The notes beneath the pieces were generated by a model. It did no database searches. It was not told where the DNA came from and saw only the letters and a list, made by a program, of their open reading frames with translations. Shown here piece after piece: positions 35,750 through 49,100 of a DNA stretch of 64,000 bases. The stretch is from positions 13,872,157-13,936,156 of the forward strand of contig OU015566.1 of the NCBI GenBank assembly GCA_907165135.1, read 5' to 3'. The DNA is from Oikopleura dioica. Lineage: Eukaryota; Chordata; Appendicularia; Copelata; Oikopleuridae. Made by a program: the position numbers and the translations under genes. Each line of letters starts with the position of its first letter. Position 1 is the stretch's first letter.

Positions 35750-36531
35750 CTAAAATTCTGTGTTCGCCAAATGTGCCATCTGGTTCTTGCGAAGTCGAGT
35801 GTTCAAGTCCCAGCCGTGCGGGTCGGCGATGATCGCGTACGATCGATCGGTGATCTGAAAGTATTTTTTTAGCTTTTGAGCATTTTCGTCAACCCTTTCT
35901 TACCAGATCGGGCAAGTCTTGGTAGCAATTGAAGCACTTTTCGGGAAAGATGCGCTTCGGGTTCTCGGGTCGGTGAGTATCCACGTTTTCGTCGGAGAAG
36001 TAGTCCGGGTCGATCGTGAAATGCGCTGTTGGCACTAGAAAAAGAGGTTCAAAATTGGGTCGCTAAACTATAAAACGCTTACCGGGCTTGGCTTTCTTCA
36101 ACTTTTCCTCCAAGAAATCGACATTTTTTCGAAGAGACTTGTTGCTTTGTCGAAGCCCCTTGTTTTTCGGCTCGAAAAGCTGCGTTAAAAACCTGAGTCA
36201 GGGGAGGGCCGGCACCTGACTCAGGTTTTGGCACAGGTTTTCGAGCCGAGCCTTATTTTCTTCTCGGAGAACTTTGACTTGTCTTTCCAGCAATTCTTGG
36301 ACAGTTTCGCTGTTTTCCACTAAAAAACGCGAAACATCCCTTTTTGAATTAAAGTTTAAAACTTACATTGATGTTTTACCATGGATTCGTTCAATTTAGC
36401 CAGCTTCTTCTGCAATTTCTCGTCCTCTTTTCGCATTTCGGCGACGAACTCTCGCTCCTTCTCTTCCTCCGACTTTCGCTTTTGTCCCGAAATTCTTGAG
36501 CTTTCTCCGACTTTTGTTTCTTCGAAGCCAT
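35750..36531 (-). CDS. Basic coiled-coil protein with CxxC C-terminal region
   Basis: Five exons: 36531-36367, 36319-36216, 36179-36083, 36034-35904, 35854-35750; about 200 residues. The start is MASKKQKSEKAQEFRDK, followed by a long Lys/Glu coiled coil (REFVAEMRKEDEKLQKKLAK; SETVQELLERQVKVLREENK; GLRQSNKSLRKNVDFLEEKL), then a conserved-looking tail (FTIDPDYFSDENVDTHRPEN; FPEKCFNCYQDLPDL; ADPHGWDLNTRLRKNQ). Exons 2-5 join in phase. Exon 1 needs one extra base in an A run (near 36482-36487) to join the ATG frame to the coiled-coil frame, probably an assembly slip. The 36-bp intron between exons 2 and 3 lies within a CCTGAGTCAGG palindrome. Function not recognised; probably nuclear or cytoskeletal. 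Confidence 0.66.
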
Positions 36532-39500
36532 TTTTTCCTTCTTCGTCTTCTCGTCACTGGTTGGTGATTTTTTGAAAAATGAGCTTCACGTGGCGACGCA
36601 GCGAGTTTTTATACTCTCCCTTCGGCTCGAAAAAATGATTTCAGGAAAAAATGACTTCAGCGCTGAGAGCTACTTTTTCGAGTGTCTCGCAGACTGCCCA
36701 GATTTCTAATGAAGTTGAAAGCCTGATAAAACTCAATTTTTCGATTCAAAATTTAAGGGGATAGACCTCGAAAAGCGCCAGAATTTCGGCGATCCCTAGA
36801 ATCGAAATTTTTCTGAAGCTGTTCCATGAATAGCCATTCCCGTGCGGCCGAGTACCTTCATTATCGTCCCAAGTGTCCATTATTAAACCGCAAGGCCGCT
36901 TACGTTTTCGCCCATCTTTATTCAACCCTTTTCGTAAAATTTTCGAAAACGTAAAAATGACTAATAAATTCAAATTTATTCGTCTTCAACTTTTTTCAAC
37001 GAAAATTTGATTCTGCAAAAAATACATTTTCGACTCAAAATTTTCAATTTTTCGACTCAAAAATGAACTTTGAGAACTTTTCTTTTTTCCCAAAGTTCTA
37101 ATTTTTGAGTCGAAAAAGCTCGGTATTTTTTACAAAAAGAAATTCCACCGCAAGATCTCTCCAAATGCCGGGCGAGTTGTAATCGAGGTAGCGGTGCTTT
37201 GTCGATTTTCGAAGACAGAAAAAGAGAAAGGGAGGAGTTCGAGTTACAAACGTGAAGAATGCAAAATCACGAAATCACAGATCGCGAGGAGGACCGTCTG
37301 ACCGCCGTCTTGGTCACCCACGTGTCCATCGTTTTTGCATTTTTACGATTTTTAATAAGACAGAAGTTTTCGCTAAAAGTTCTTATTTCTTTTATTTTTC
37401 TATTTTGCAAGGGATTCTTGAAGGGAAAATGCATTGAGAACCTAAAAATTTTGCTGCATTTCAGAAATGAAATAAAAGAAAAAATAATTTATACAAAAAT
37501 ATAGCCAGATGAATCTTCTTATCGTTTTTTTCTATCAAAAGCTGGAGACATTGCATAACAGGCATTTTGCTTCACTTTAAAAATTGGAAAAAATTAATGC
37601 TTGCGCTGCATCACTTCTTTCAGATGAATCAGTTTTCATTTTATTTACTTGCTGAAATTTTGAAGAGTCCGTATTTACAACCGAAAATGGGCGCCATCTG
37701 CTGATTAGATCTAGAACTGGAGCATGACGGTAGATGACTTGAGAAGATTAAATTTTCACGTAGAATGGTCTCAAAATTCGGCCACCCTAATTTGAGGTTA
37801 GTGTTAGGGGGGTTCCAAGGGGGGGAGCCCCCTAGGTTAGGTCTTAGGGTTAGGAACTGCGTACTTTTACCCACGGGGGGTCCCGGGGGCGAAGCCCCCA
37901 GGTTTGGAGTAGGGTTAGGAAAAATATAAAAATCAAATTATACTTGGCCGAATTTTGAGGTCATACTACCATCTCTGAAAATTTTCAGAGATTGATCCAT
38001 CCGCTGTTCAGAAAAGATCTTCTAGGTCCTGACCCAGGTTTTCTTCACCAGCTAGACAAATTAAAATCAGTTTATTTTTCAGGAAAACATAAAAATTTCT
38101 AAAATATTTTCTATTATAAGAGCATTAGAAGCTCAGGTACTTATGGCATAGTAATCAGGTTGATTCATTTTAAAATTTCAAATAAAAAACAACAGCGATT
38201 GATGCAATATCGATATAGCTCATCAGAAAATGCGTTCATTTTGTAACTTTTCTTCGTATTTTTCAGCGCATGGAAAAATGGAGTAATAAACCTAATGATT
38301 CATTTTAGCGCACTTATTGCCGGAGTCAATGTCAGTTCTCTTGTGTTCATTTTATTGGTGTGCTTGAAATCTGGATTTCGACTTTTTATCAAGAAAAAAT
38401 GCGCCATCTAGACGAGCACATCTGGGGAACGCCTTGCTGGAAAATATGGAAGTTGATAATTTTTAAAGATAAGAGCCTGCCTAAGATTGATTGAGTCGGT
38501 TGATTGACACACTTGTTCGTTTTTTTATTTGGGCTGAAATCGGAACATTTTACGAGAGATTAATTAACGATATTTTTTTCGTAAAAATCTAAAAAATTGG
38601 AACAATTGAAGTTTTTCAATATTTTTATTTCGCATTTATTCAGGTGTAAATTGTCTTAGACAGTCAAGAAATATAAAGCAGAAAGTTTCATTTTATTCTC
38701 ACTAAATTTTTACAAATCATCTGAATAATTTGAGAAACTGAACAAAAATCTATCGATTCTATTTTGCTAGAAGAAATCATAGAAATTCGAGATAATCTTG
38801 ATTCAGTTTGGTACTTAAAAATCGCCGTTTTCCGTTTTATAAGGATTCATAAAGCGCCATCTATCGATCAACATCTCGAAAAAATAGAGCGTGACGGTCG
38901 ATAATTTCAAAAGATGGAACCTTCGCTCTGAGATTAATCCATTCTTTTCAAAACAAACGATTATTTTCTTCTTGTCTTGAATCTATTATTTTATGATATT
39001 ATTTTTTGAAACGTGAATCTCAGCAATTCCACTTCAAATAATCCCTAATTCCTTTGATAAGAAAATCGCTCAGTCGCGATTTTTTAAAAATCCTTTCTAC
39101 TCACGTTGAAATTTTCAAGGAGGGTATTTTTGCGCGTTGAGCGAATTCACCTGTAATGATTATTTGAACGAGACTGATTACACTAGGGCCGAGAGCCGGG
39201 CGCTCTTCCGATAGGCACTGTGCGAAAAACGTAACTGTAAAATCTCGGTTTACGGCAAATCTAAGGTACCTAAGGCGCCTCCCAGGGCGGCCTTATCGAT
39301 AAAAAACAGCAGCTTGAGGGGACATAAAGAGAGCTGACAGCCAGAATTCCAGTTCATTCGAAATGAAACTTTTTCATCTTTTATGAAACTAAAATGAATC
39401 ATAATAGTATGGTGGAACGAGAGCTTAAAAAGCACTGCTACACAAACGAAAATTAGAAATTTTACTTTTTGATTTTATAAAATGACGCGAAATTTTAAAT

Positions 39501-40109
39501 AACATGTATGTTTAACCATTTCTTCAACATTTCCCTGGTTAGTCTATTAACTTTCTTGAATAAAATTGACAATTCGTCTTCTTCCTTTACTATCGATAAA
39601 GATGACTCCGCCTTGTTGAATACTTTTCTGCGAATGTTACGAAAGAAGTAATAAATCTGATTATGTGAAACACTAGTTGAAAATTTGTGATTCCGAAAAA
39701 CACGAACTAAGGTGAGAAACGAGCCTGACCTACATGTGTACTGTCTCACCCAGAATACGAAAACTGGCCAACCGAATAAGCCCGAAAAACATGACTTAGG
39801 ACGATTTTGCTCATCTTAATTAACCTAACTGTAATTCTAGCACTCCTGGAAACAAGAAAAAGAGAAAGACAAAGATTATTTTTTGTAATTTTGAGTCGAA
39901 ATTTATTCATTTTTTCTTTCGGCAGTTTTTAAAATTAAACAAACTCGACTTTTTAAAAATAAAATTGAATGTACAGTAAGTTACAGAAGCTCTTTATTGA
40001 GGTATCTTCTTCTTCGTAAGACTTCTTTGTTTTCAAATTTCGTTTTAAATAATTCTTTTTTTTTACAGTGAAATTTTTTTTACAGTGGCTGAAAAAAGAA
40101 AGAAACAAT
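36532..40109. other. Gene-poor stretch with G-rich palindromes
   Basis: No gene I can support. At 37791-37915 are two short hairpins, GGGGGAGCCCCCT (about 37830) and CCGGGGGCGAAGCCCCCAGG (about 37883-37902), embedded in TTAGGG-like runs (GGTTAGGTCTTAGGGTTAGG). The rest is AT-rich with short open frames and weak coding character. Confidence 0.6.
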
Positions 40110-43100
40110 TTAGACATGAGAAACAGATCTGGCGCGGTTCATTTTGCTTTGCAGAGCCGCCGTATGAGCACGGATTTGGCTCGGGTTGTAAGAACCGGTC
40201 GAGTCGTCCCAGATCACGCAGATTTTCGAGCTCTTGTCGGAGTTGGGAACTGCTCCGGCGGCGCTGGAGAGGGAGGCGACGTGGACTTCGTAGTCGGAGT
40301 TCGACTCGGACGCGTCGGACATCTGAAATAGTGAGGTTACAAGGGGAAGAAAAATGTTGGTTAATTGAGGTCACATGACCGGAGAGGTCGATTTTTAGAG
40401 GATATGACCTCGAAGTTCAAAAACAATTTAAGCAATCACGTGACCTCAAATGACCTCTACAATGAGTTAAGACAAACAGGGTCATTTGAGCTCACGTGAC
40501 CTCGAATATTAAATTCCGGGGCATTTTGACCCCAAATGACCTTTTTGAAACAAAAAATTCAAAGAATTCAGGTCATTTGAGGTCACCTGACCTCAAACTT
40601 CCATTTGTGTTGGAAATGTGACCTCAAATGACCTTTCAAAATAAGATCATTTGAGGTCACATGACCTTGAAAATCAGTTTTTTTTTACTTACAGTATTAA
40701 CTTTTTGATTAGATCCAGATTCCGTTCCATAGCCATCATCATGATGAGATCTTTCGGTCGAAGCTGTGTCTGCGTTTATTCCGAGGCTGTTTCCAAGTCG
40801 CACTAGAATTATTTGCTTATTGGATGTTGGCTTGAAGGCGTTTTTAGAAAAGCGCGTTACGTGCAAATCCAAATATTATAATTTTGGATTTGTGAATCTG
40901 TTCAAAAACGTGTGGCGCAGATGGTCTAAATGGGCTGAGGCGAGAGCGACTCGCGGCAACAGGTGCGGCTAATTCGCTCATCCGACTTTTAGTTATGTAA
41001 AGTCAGAAAAAGCCAAAAAATGGTTTTCCTGTTTTTCTGATTTTTCTGAAATCTTACCGTGGCGGGAGGATTGAGTTTCGTCGGCCAAGAAAACTTCGTC
41101 CGAGCTCGAGTGGATTTTGAGCGGGTTCTGAGCGGAGCGGACTTGAGCGGAACTCAATGATGGGTTGTAGCCGCGGACGGGGTCGTAGTTGAACTGGCGC
41201 TCGGAGCGGGAGTCGAAATCGTTGTCCTGGGAGTTTGGGTTAGGGTTTGGAAAGAAAGAAGAGTCATATTATATCATATAATTTATATGACTTATTTAAT
41301 TGGATCAATGAATAATTATGAGTCATAAAATATGACTCATTTTAAAAATCGGATAGTATGAGTCACATCATATGAGTCATCTTGTATGACTCATATGACT
41401 CATAGAAACATTACTTATGAGTCATAAGTTATGACTCATCAGTTATGAGCTAATGAGTCATAAGCCAAATGAATCATCAAAAAGTGAAACTTACGTTGAG
41501 GTTGATCTTGAGCTGCTGCTCACGTGGGAACCATCTGAGTTTGACGCAGAGAGCGAGGCAGAAAATCAGCCCGAATCCCAAAATGCCAAAGACGATGCCA
41601 AATTTCGCCTGCGCGGTAATACCTTAAATATCATAATTAACAAAAAAGTTCAATTTTATCGTCGAAAAATTTTAGTTGTAATCAGTATTTTGACTCGAAC
41701 GGTTTTAGACTCGAAACTAAAGTAAAAGTAACTAAAACGCCTAATCGAATTACAGTTAGAGCGATAAGGAACTACTCCGTTGGTCTTAATTAACTCTTTC
41801 TGCGTGTTTTTTCTAGCGCTGTGACCTTAAGGCTCTCCCTTTCATGTGGCGCTCCAGCGAGGAAAAAAGGAGCCAAGCGCTAATTGGATCGTCGTGGAAG
41901 GTTTAGAACTTTTTCCCCCAGCGTCAAAATATTCGTCCATTTTTCGCAATTATCCTCATCCCGTCGGATCATTTTTTCTAGTGTCATAATCGGGCTTACG
42001 TAATCCCCTGTAAATTTTAACGAGATTTACTGGCGCTCAACTTGTTTTTACAGCTTTTGATCGAAGAAAAATCATTCTAGCGCTTCTTAGAGCGCCTTAT
42101 TCATCAAAAAATCTTAAGGGTATCCCTTCGTTAAAATAACTTTCGCTCTATTTCATTGAAAATCTTAAGGGTATACCTTGTACAATTCAATTTTGATGAA
42201 CTAGGGGCAATAAAAGAGTATCTTTCTATTATGCCTTTTTAAGGGTATCCTCGTGGTTTTGTGTTAGAGCTCCCTGCTCTTCATAATCAAGAGCGCGTGT
42301 ACTCAAACGAGCCCCCGCTGTGCCCTTATCACTATTTTCCATCTCCCTCGTGGCAATTCACAAAACTCTAAACACCCTACATTACAATTACAAAAACGAT
42401 GAACTTTTTCTGAAACCCGAAAACGCTCTAAAGAACGATAAGGGTAGTCCTCCCTCTAAAAAGTTTCCAAGAAAGAAGCTTTATTTGGACAAGCACTTGG
42501 TCAAAAATGCGGCTCTGAATTGGCCATTCCACTGCCGATGGGCTGGAATCTCCGACAAAAGAGCTCTTGTCTCATAGTTTACGAACTTTTTTTGTGTTAC
42601 TTATCCACGTGTTACAGAAAGGGCTCATTTTAAGACCACCCCAAAAATGAGCAAAACGAATTTTCGACTCAAAAATTAAAAATAAAGAAGGAAGTTTTGA
42701 GTCGAAAATTCACCTCTTGAACCAGGCGACTATTCGACACAAAAATGATCAATCTACTTTTGAGTCGAAACTCGCTGATCTTTATTGGGGTGGTCTTAAA
42801 TTGAGCTCTATCTGTAAAAACCTGGATAAGAATCTGTTAAATTAGGGGTCGATAGAGCGGTTGAATTTAACCATTTTGAGTATTCTGAAATGTGCTTAAA
42901 TGGGCACTGCGGGAAACCGCAGAGCTTCCGCAAAAATCCTACAGCCACGTGACGGCCAGACCATTTTTTTCGAGCCAAAAGTTATTAGAGGAAGAGTTAG
43001 GGTCAGAAAGTTATTTTAAAAGCTCAATCTAAAATGGGGGACCGGGGTTACCTTCAGGCTGGAGTCTGATGATGCTGGTGGAAGTTCCAAGCTCGTTCTC

Positions 43101-46100
43101 GACCAAGCACTCAAATTGGCCGATGCCGACATTAATCTTCACGTTTTGAACAGCGTCTCCGAAGAGTTCGTGGATGATCCCTTCATCCTCCGCTTTGCCA
43201 AGGTCAACGATTCTGACGTGGTTCGGCTTCGGCTCTGAAACGAACGCGCATTCAAGCTCCATGCCAAATTGCTCTTTTCCAGAAAGAATGCTCGGTGGCC
43301 CCTTAATCGCAACTTGAACTGTTGCTTCGGCGTTTCCAAGGGGGCTTTCAGCGATGCAGCGGTAGTTGCCGGCGTGCTTGGAGTTGACACGCTCGATGCT
43401 GAGAATTCTAGAGCTGGTTGTGTGCACGGTGACGTCATCCTTGATCCAGGTGTATTCGGGCTCCGGATTGGCGGAAATCGGACATTCGATTTCGACAGAA
43501 CGGCCGGGCTGATCAGCGATTGTTCGCCGGAGGGGTTCTCCGACGATCACGGGAGCGACTGAAAATGCAATATAAGAGAGGGGATACCCTTAAGAAATCC
43601 ATAAGAAAGGGTCTTTTTCAAACAACAGGTGATAGTAGTGGAATATCTTGTTATTTCAGGCTAAATCCGTGATCGCAAATCAAAGCCCTCTTTTCACAGC
43701 AAAAAGTGCTATTATTCGCCCAAATCGGCGACCGAGTAATCCTCCCTTGTTCGTCTAAGCTCCTCAATACACAACGCTACGATTGACAAAATGCGCCAAG
43801 CGTAGCTAAGCGCTGTTTACTACAAACAACGAATTCTATATTTTGTTGTTGTATCACCTGATCATCCCTTTTATTGTCGGCCCAGGTTTTCAAAGGGCAG
43901 AGCTCGACAAAGGGCTCTTTTTATGTAATTATGGTCATAAAAGAGGGTGGGGTAGCACCTTAATCTCTGGGAAAGAATGTCACACCTTTTCTGTTGTAAG
44001 AAATAAGGGAGTGGGGGTCGAAAAACCGAGTTATTTTTCGAGGAAAAATAACTTCATGTTCTACAATAATTTACAAATCGCATCCTCCCTCGACGTAGGG
44101 AAAATTCTAGCGCCACTTGAAAGAGTTCCGCCGCGCCAGATTAAAATTAACGTTGATTCGTCAACAAATTACATTGGAAAACATCTTCCCATGGCACATG
44201 CGATGTCAAATTTTCAACCAAACGAACGACTTTCTCTCAATTTTAATTACTGTAACTGTTATTAGTTTAGAGAGAGCCACCCTTAAGCCATGTGATCAAA
44301 GAAGAAAGTTAACCCGAAAACTTGTGTTCTGGAGTGCGAAAAGGCAAATTTCACACGCGCGGTTTCGAAAATGTACATTTTCCAATTCTGCGGTCGAACG
44401 GGTTAAGGGAGTTTCCCTGAGATGTTTCCAGCTGTGGAAAGTCGGCGGAAACGTGACAGGAAACACACCTGTGCGTGGGGCAATAAGTACATCAGCTCAA
44501 ATTTTGGGAAAAAGTGAATACATAATAATCCACGGTTAAAAGAAAGAAGCCGCCTTTTTCAAAGAAAAATTACGAAAAATACGGTGCAGTTCTATTTTTA
44601 TATTTTAAGATGACCATTTTTAGAAAAAAGTTTAAAAGAAAAAGAACCCAAAATAGAAAGAAAAATGGGGCAGAACCAAGAAAAGGAAGTGATTTTCCGG
44701 ACCTGAGTTTTGATTGGCCGGTAGGCCAAATACAGCAATCTTATTGGCTATTCAAAAATTACTTCCTTTTCTTGGTTTGTCCCGAAAAGTGGCTGTTTTA
44801 GCTTCTGTACTTACATAAAACGCTGATGCTTGCAGCAGTAGATCCAGATCCAATGGCATTTCTGGCTGTGCACTCAATTCTTCGCGTGTGAAACGACCAG
44901 TCCACATTTGGAATTGTCAAACTGGCCACGGAGTCGTCGGAATCCAATACGACTCCATCTAGAGACCAGGAAAATGATGTGGCGGGTGGGTTGCTTTCGC
45001 TAAGGCATTGGACGGTGAGGGAAGATCCTTCAGGTACAGGCTCATCTGGAAGAACGACCGTGACCTCTGGCAGAGCTAGGAAAGAAAGAGGGTTAGTTTT
45101 TTGGCTCATTTTAGGAGTGATGATTCATCACTGATGAAGTCATATTTTCAAAATGAGTCATATGATGAGTCAAAAATAAATGAGTCAAATTTTGATGAGT
45201 CATATTGATGAGTCATATGATGACTCAAGTGAGTCATATGATGTCCTAGTTTCAAAAGTGAGGGGATACGGTAATACTCTGCTCAATCATTTGATACATT
45301 AATTCTACCGCCGTCTTAGCAATAATCGTTAGAACTGGTCCTCTAACTCTCTTCTTATGAATAAAAATTTATTTCTCGGCCAAACCGGCGTTATCCGATA
45401 CTTCCGCCTTTTTAATATACTTCCGCCTTTTTACCTTTCTACCGGCGGTTTTTAGCTTGCGCAATTTTGTACCCCAATTCATCCTCAAAAGAAAGCCAAA
45501 ATACTGTATTTCGCGTCGAAAAGGTTAAACTTTAGACTTTTTCGCGCGTCTAAAAATTCAATTCACGGCGATTAGGAAAAAACGTGCGAGAAAATGTCTG
45601 TTTGGAAGTTTCGAAAAAAAAATCTGTTGATGATTTCCAAGGTGCGACCTTTTTGATAATCAGAGGACTGACAGATCGCAGACACTATCTCACAAAAGCA
45701 GTTCCACTAACGGGCCACGCTCGTGAATATCGTAAATAACTCGCGAGCCCTCGACTTAGGGGGAAGCAGCTTATTGAGCTTCAAATCTCTTTTCGGAGCT
45801 CTGTGCGAAAAACGACCGGAGACAGGGGCATTTCTAGTGCTTTAGAAACGACTTGGGAGCAAAATGAAGAATGCGCCAAAAGGGGAATTTTAAGGGGATA
45901 CCTACAAAAAAATTTCGACAAAAAATTTTGCATGGGCGGCTACTCGGCTGGTTTGCCGAATTCAGGCTTCTGATTGGTTGAAAATTTCCACGTAAAATTT
46001 GTCGAAATTTTTTTGTCGGTTCCAGACACCTTCCATTTTAAGGGGGTACAGGGGGTTTTCAGAAGTTCTATTTAAAAGCGAGTAAGACGGTGACACCCTT

Positions 46101-49100
46101 ATTTAACATATTCTAGTACTACCACGTAAGAATATTCTAAAAGAATGAGCTCCAACTTGGTTGGAGAGAGGGCTGCTACTTACTTTGTACATCAAGCTGA
46201 ACAAGAACACGAGTAGGCGTGGCGCCAAGTGCCGGATTCTCAGCAAGACAGCTCAATTGCTTGCCATTATCGCTCTTGCTCGGGACGATGGTCACTTCGG
46301 AAAAGGTGGTGAGCAGCAAATCGCCGGAAACGGAAGCTGTTGATTCTACTTCGTCATCTGAAAATTGGGTTTTTAGAGAAGAGAAGGCCTTAATCTGATT
46401 TCATCCAGCAAGGGCCAGTGGGGAAAGCAAACAGCTTTTCTATTATGATTTCTTACTGTATTGAAGCTGAGTATATCTAGCTTGAATAATGCATCAATCA
46501 GTCAAGAGTTCAATTAGACACCCGACCCCTTTTAATTAATTTATATTTATAGAGAGGCCGAGAGGCCCCGAGGGGTGAGCCAGGGAGCTCGATCACCTGT
46601 CGAATACTTTTGTGGCCAATTAGGCACCGCAAAAGGCCTTTTTTCACCGTTCAACTGAAATGAAGAATCTTGTGTTTTTTGCCAAAAAAATTAAGATCAA
46701 AAGAAAAATATGGTCGATTAAGAGCTCCTAATTAAAAAATAAAATAAACAGTGCTCAAACAATCGCATTTTTTTAATACGATTTGACAGCTAGATTTGGC
46801 GCGGGCCCAGGTGTACACCCTTAAATTTGAGAAACAACAGAAATTGTTTGAAATAAAACAATTCGCGAAAATCTTATTCCTGATTTGAGTTGATTATTTA
46901 AGGGTATCGAGTTCCATTTAGCAAATTGTCATTTTTAAGAAAATTGGATTTCCGGAATCAAATTGGGGGGGCCGAGGTTTTTTGCCGCGGTCGAAAGCAA
47001 AAGTTAAAACTTATTTAAAAGTGGAGAAAATCTGGTCTTACCTCCAAGAGTCCATTGGAGGTTCGTTTGCGGCTTTGAATCAGTGGCGATGCAGCGGACT
47101 TTCGTTGGTCGACCTTCGACGACTTTGATCATTTCGACGTTGCCGGTTTTGATGCTTTCGAATTCGCCAGAGACGGGGAGATGTCGACGGTCTTTGGTGG
47201 GACGAGGACGGAGAGTTTTGCAACCTGAAATTTCGTTATTTTTACAAGCAATTTTTAACCCATTCGCGCGGGGCGGACAAAAATTGGTCTGATAGCTCTT
47301 TAGTTCAATATTTCAGCTTCATTTTGATCGGAAAAAGAGAAAATTTTAAGGAGGATGCATAAGATATTGCTGCTCGAAAATAGGCCTTATTATTGATGGA
47401 GCCCTTATTTTCCTGAAATTCCGGAAAGCTTCATTAGAAAGTTTTCCGTTCAACCCGGAGATCATCAAAATTTCACGTCGCTGTAAATTCAATGCCCGTA
47501 AACTTAGTAAACGAATTCATTACGAAAAACCGGAGACTGTAAATTTGAAATTTTGCAGAACGTGAATTTTGCTGATCAATAATTTTGCTTATTTTTCGAT
47601 TCTTTCGCTAATCGCTTTTTGCCGCGCTCAGATTAAACCTTTCACGTGATAGGGGTTAGCGTTAAGGGTCCATCTGCTGATTGTTCATGTTGCTGGATTA
47701 AGGGTATCTCTTCTAATAGCGACTACTTTGCACTTTTTGAATGAAAAATTTTATATGACCAAAGAATTGGTTTTTGACCGTTTTTGGGTTAAAATTTGGG
47801 CGATTTACTTAAGGGTGTATGGAGCGGTAAGGGAGAGGAAATTAAGGTGACCCGAGTTGAACTTCTAAAAAAGTTATCTGCCCCTGCTCACGATAAGTTT
47901 TTGAGTTCTGTCGCTTATCGTTTTTTTCTGTATATTAATTCATGATCGAGTTTTATTTAATTGCGCAGCTGCAGCCGAATTCTAGCGCTGTTCGATTTTG
48001 AAATTTACCTTTGAGCGTAGCCCGGCAGGAGTAATCTGACACTCGAACTGGTCTTCGTCGGACAACTGGACGTTATCGATGGTCAACGAGTAGTCAGAAG
48101 CGCCGATTGCTGCGGAGTAGCGGGATTTCAGAAGGGGAGGAAATCCAAGTCCCAATCCAGCTAGAAATAATAATTAGAAAAGGGAAAGAAAAAAATTTTG
48201 AAGGAAAACAATGAAAATCCGGGTAATCCATCCTAGATTATTATTTTTAAGGGTATCAACAGCAATTAAATTTTCAGCGCTAAAGCTTAATTTGTCCTGT
48301 TGATACCCTTAATATGAAGATGATTCCTTTTCAAAAGGATTTTTAAGGGTATCAACAGGCTTTTTGAGCAAGATCGCAGTGCTGTTGATACCCTTAAGAC
48401 CAAGATCATTCCCTTCATCAAGATCATAAGGGTATCAACAGCAATCCCGACGCATAATTCAACAAAATCGTATTGCTGTTGATACCCTTAAGATTTTTTA
48501 ACGCTTTTATGGCGCCAAGTCCAAAAACATAATTTTACGTTCATCCGGCTTTGCGTCCTTCCTTAATTCCGTCCACTATCTTTTTGACTAGTGCTGTTAA
48601 AAAAATCTTGTCGCCCTGCCAGAAGAGTGGGAGAAGTTGAGTCTTAACCCTAAACCGGAAGAAGCCCAATTTGGCGCAATAGATGCCTTTCTTGGCATTG
48701 ATACATTTTTCGGGATCTGTGGAATCCGGCGAGCGTCGAAAGTTATGAATTCCAAATCATTCTCTTTTTCCCGATGAATTTACAAGGTCATCTGGCCCGG
48801 AACTTGATCATTTTTCAATTCATTTTTCATTTTCAAGTTGACGGTTTCCCAATCAAACATGAATAGAATGGCTTTTGGTGCGGAAATGGGTTAGACTTGT
48901 TAACTTGTTGTAGATAAATTTACGCATTTTTTGAGGTTTTGAGTCGAAAATACAAAGAATTGAGTCATTTCTAGTCAGTTCATTTTCGAGCCGAAAAAGT
49001 CTTTTTTGACTCGAAATTTTTAATAGTGCGAAAATTGTGTTTTTGAGCTTGGCGCCAAAAAACTAATCGTTTTAATTCGCCCTTCAAAAAACTATCGTTT

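Noticed and set aside
36746-36973. Minus-strand frame containing CGLIMDTWDDNEGTRPHGNG
   Set aside because: Mildly protein-like, but no partner exon, start context or homology; could be part of an unseen gene.
37252-37504. Plus-strand frame MQNHEITDREEDRLTAVLVT
   Set aside because: Only the first 25 residues look coding; what follows is AT-rich and hydrophobic by composition, and no downstream exon was found.
43843-44539. Two overlapping plus-strand open frames of 140 codons
   Set aside because: They lie in a Kirrel intron, have no recognisable motifs and poor composition, and no splice or polyA context.
48240-48492. CRISPR-like spacing of repeated motifs
   Set aside because: The repeats alternate in orientation and form hairpins, and the genome is eukaryotic; not a CRISPR array.
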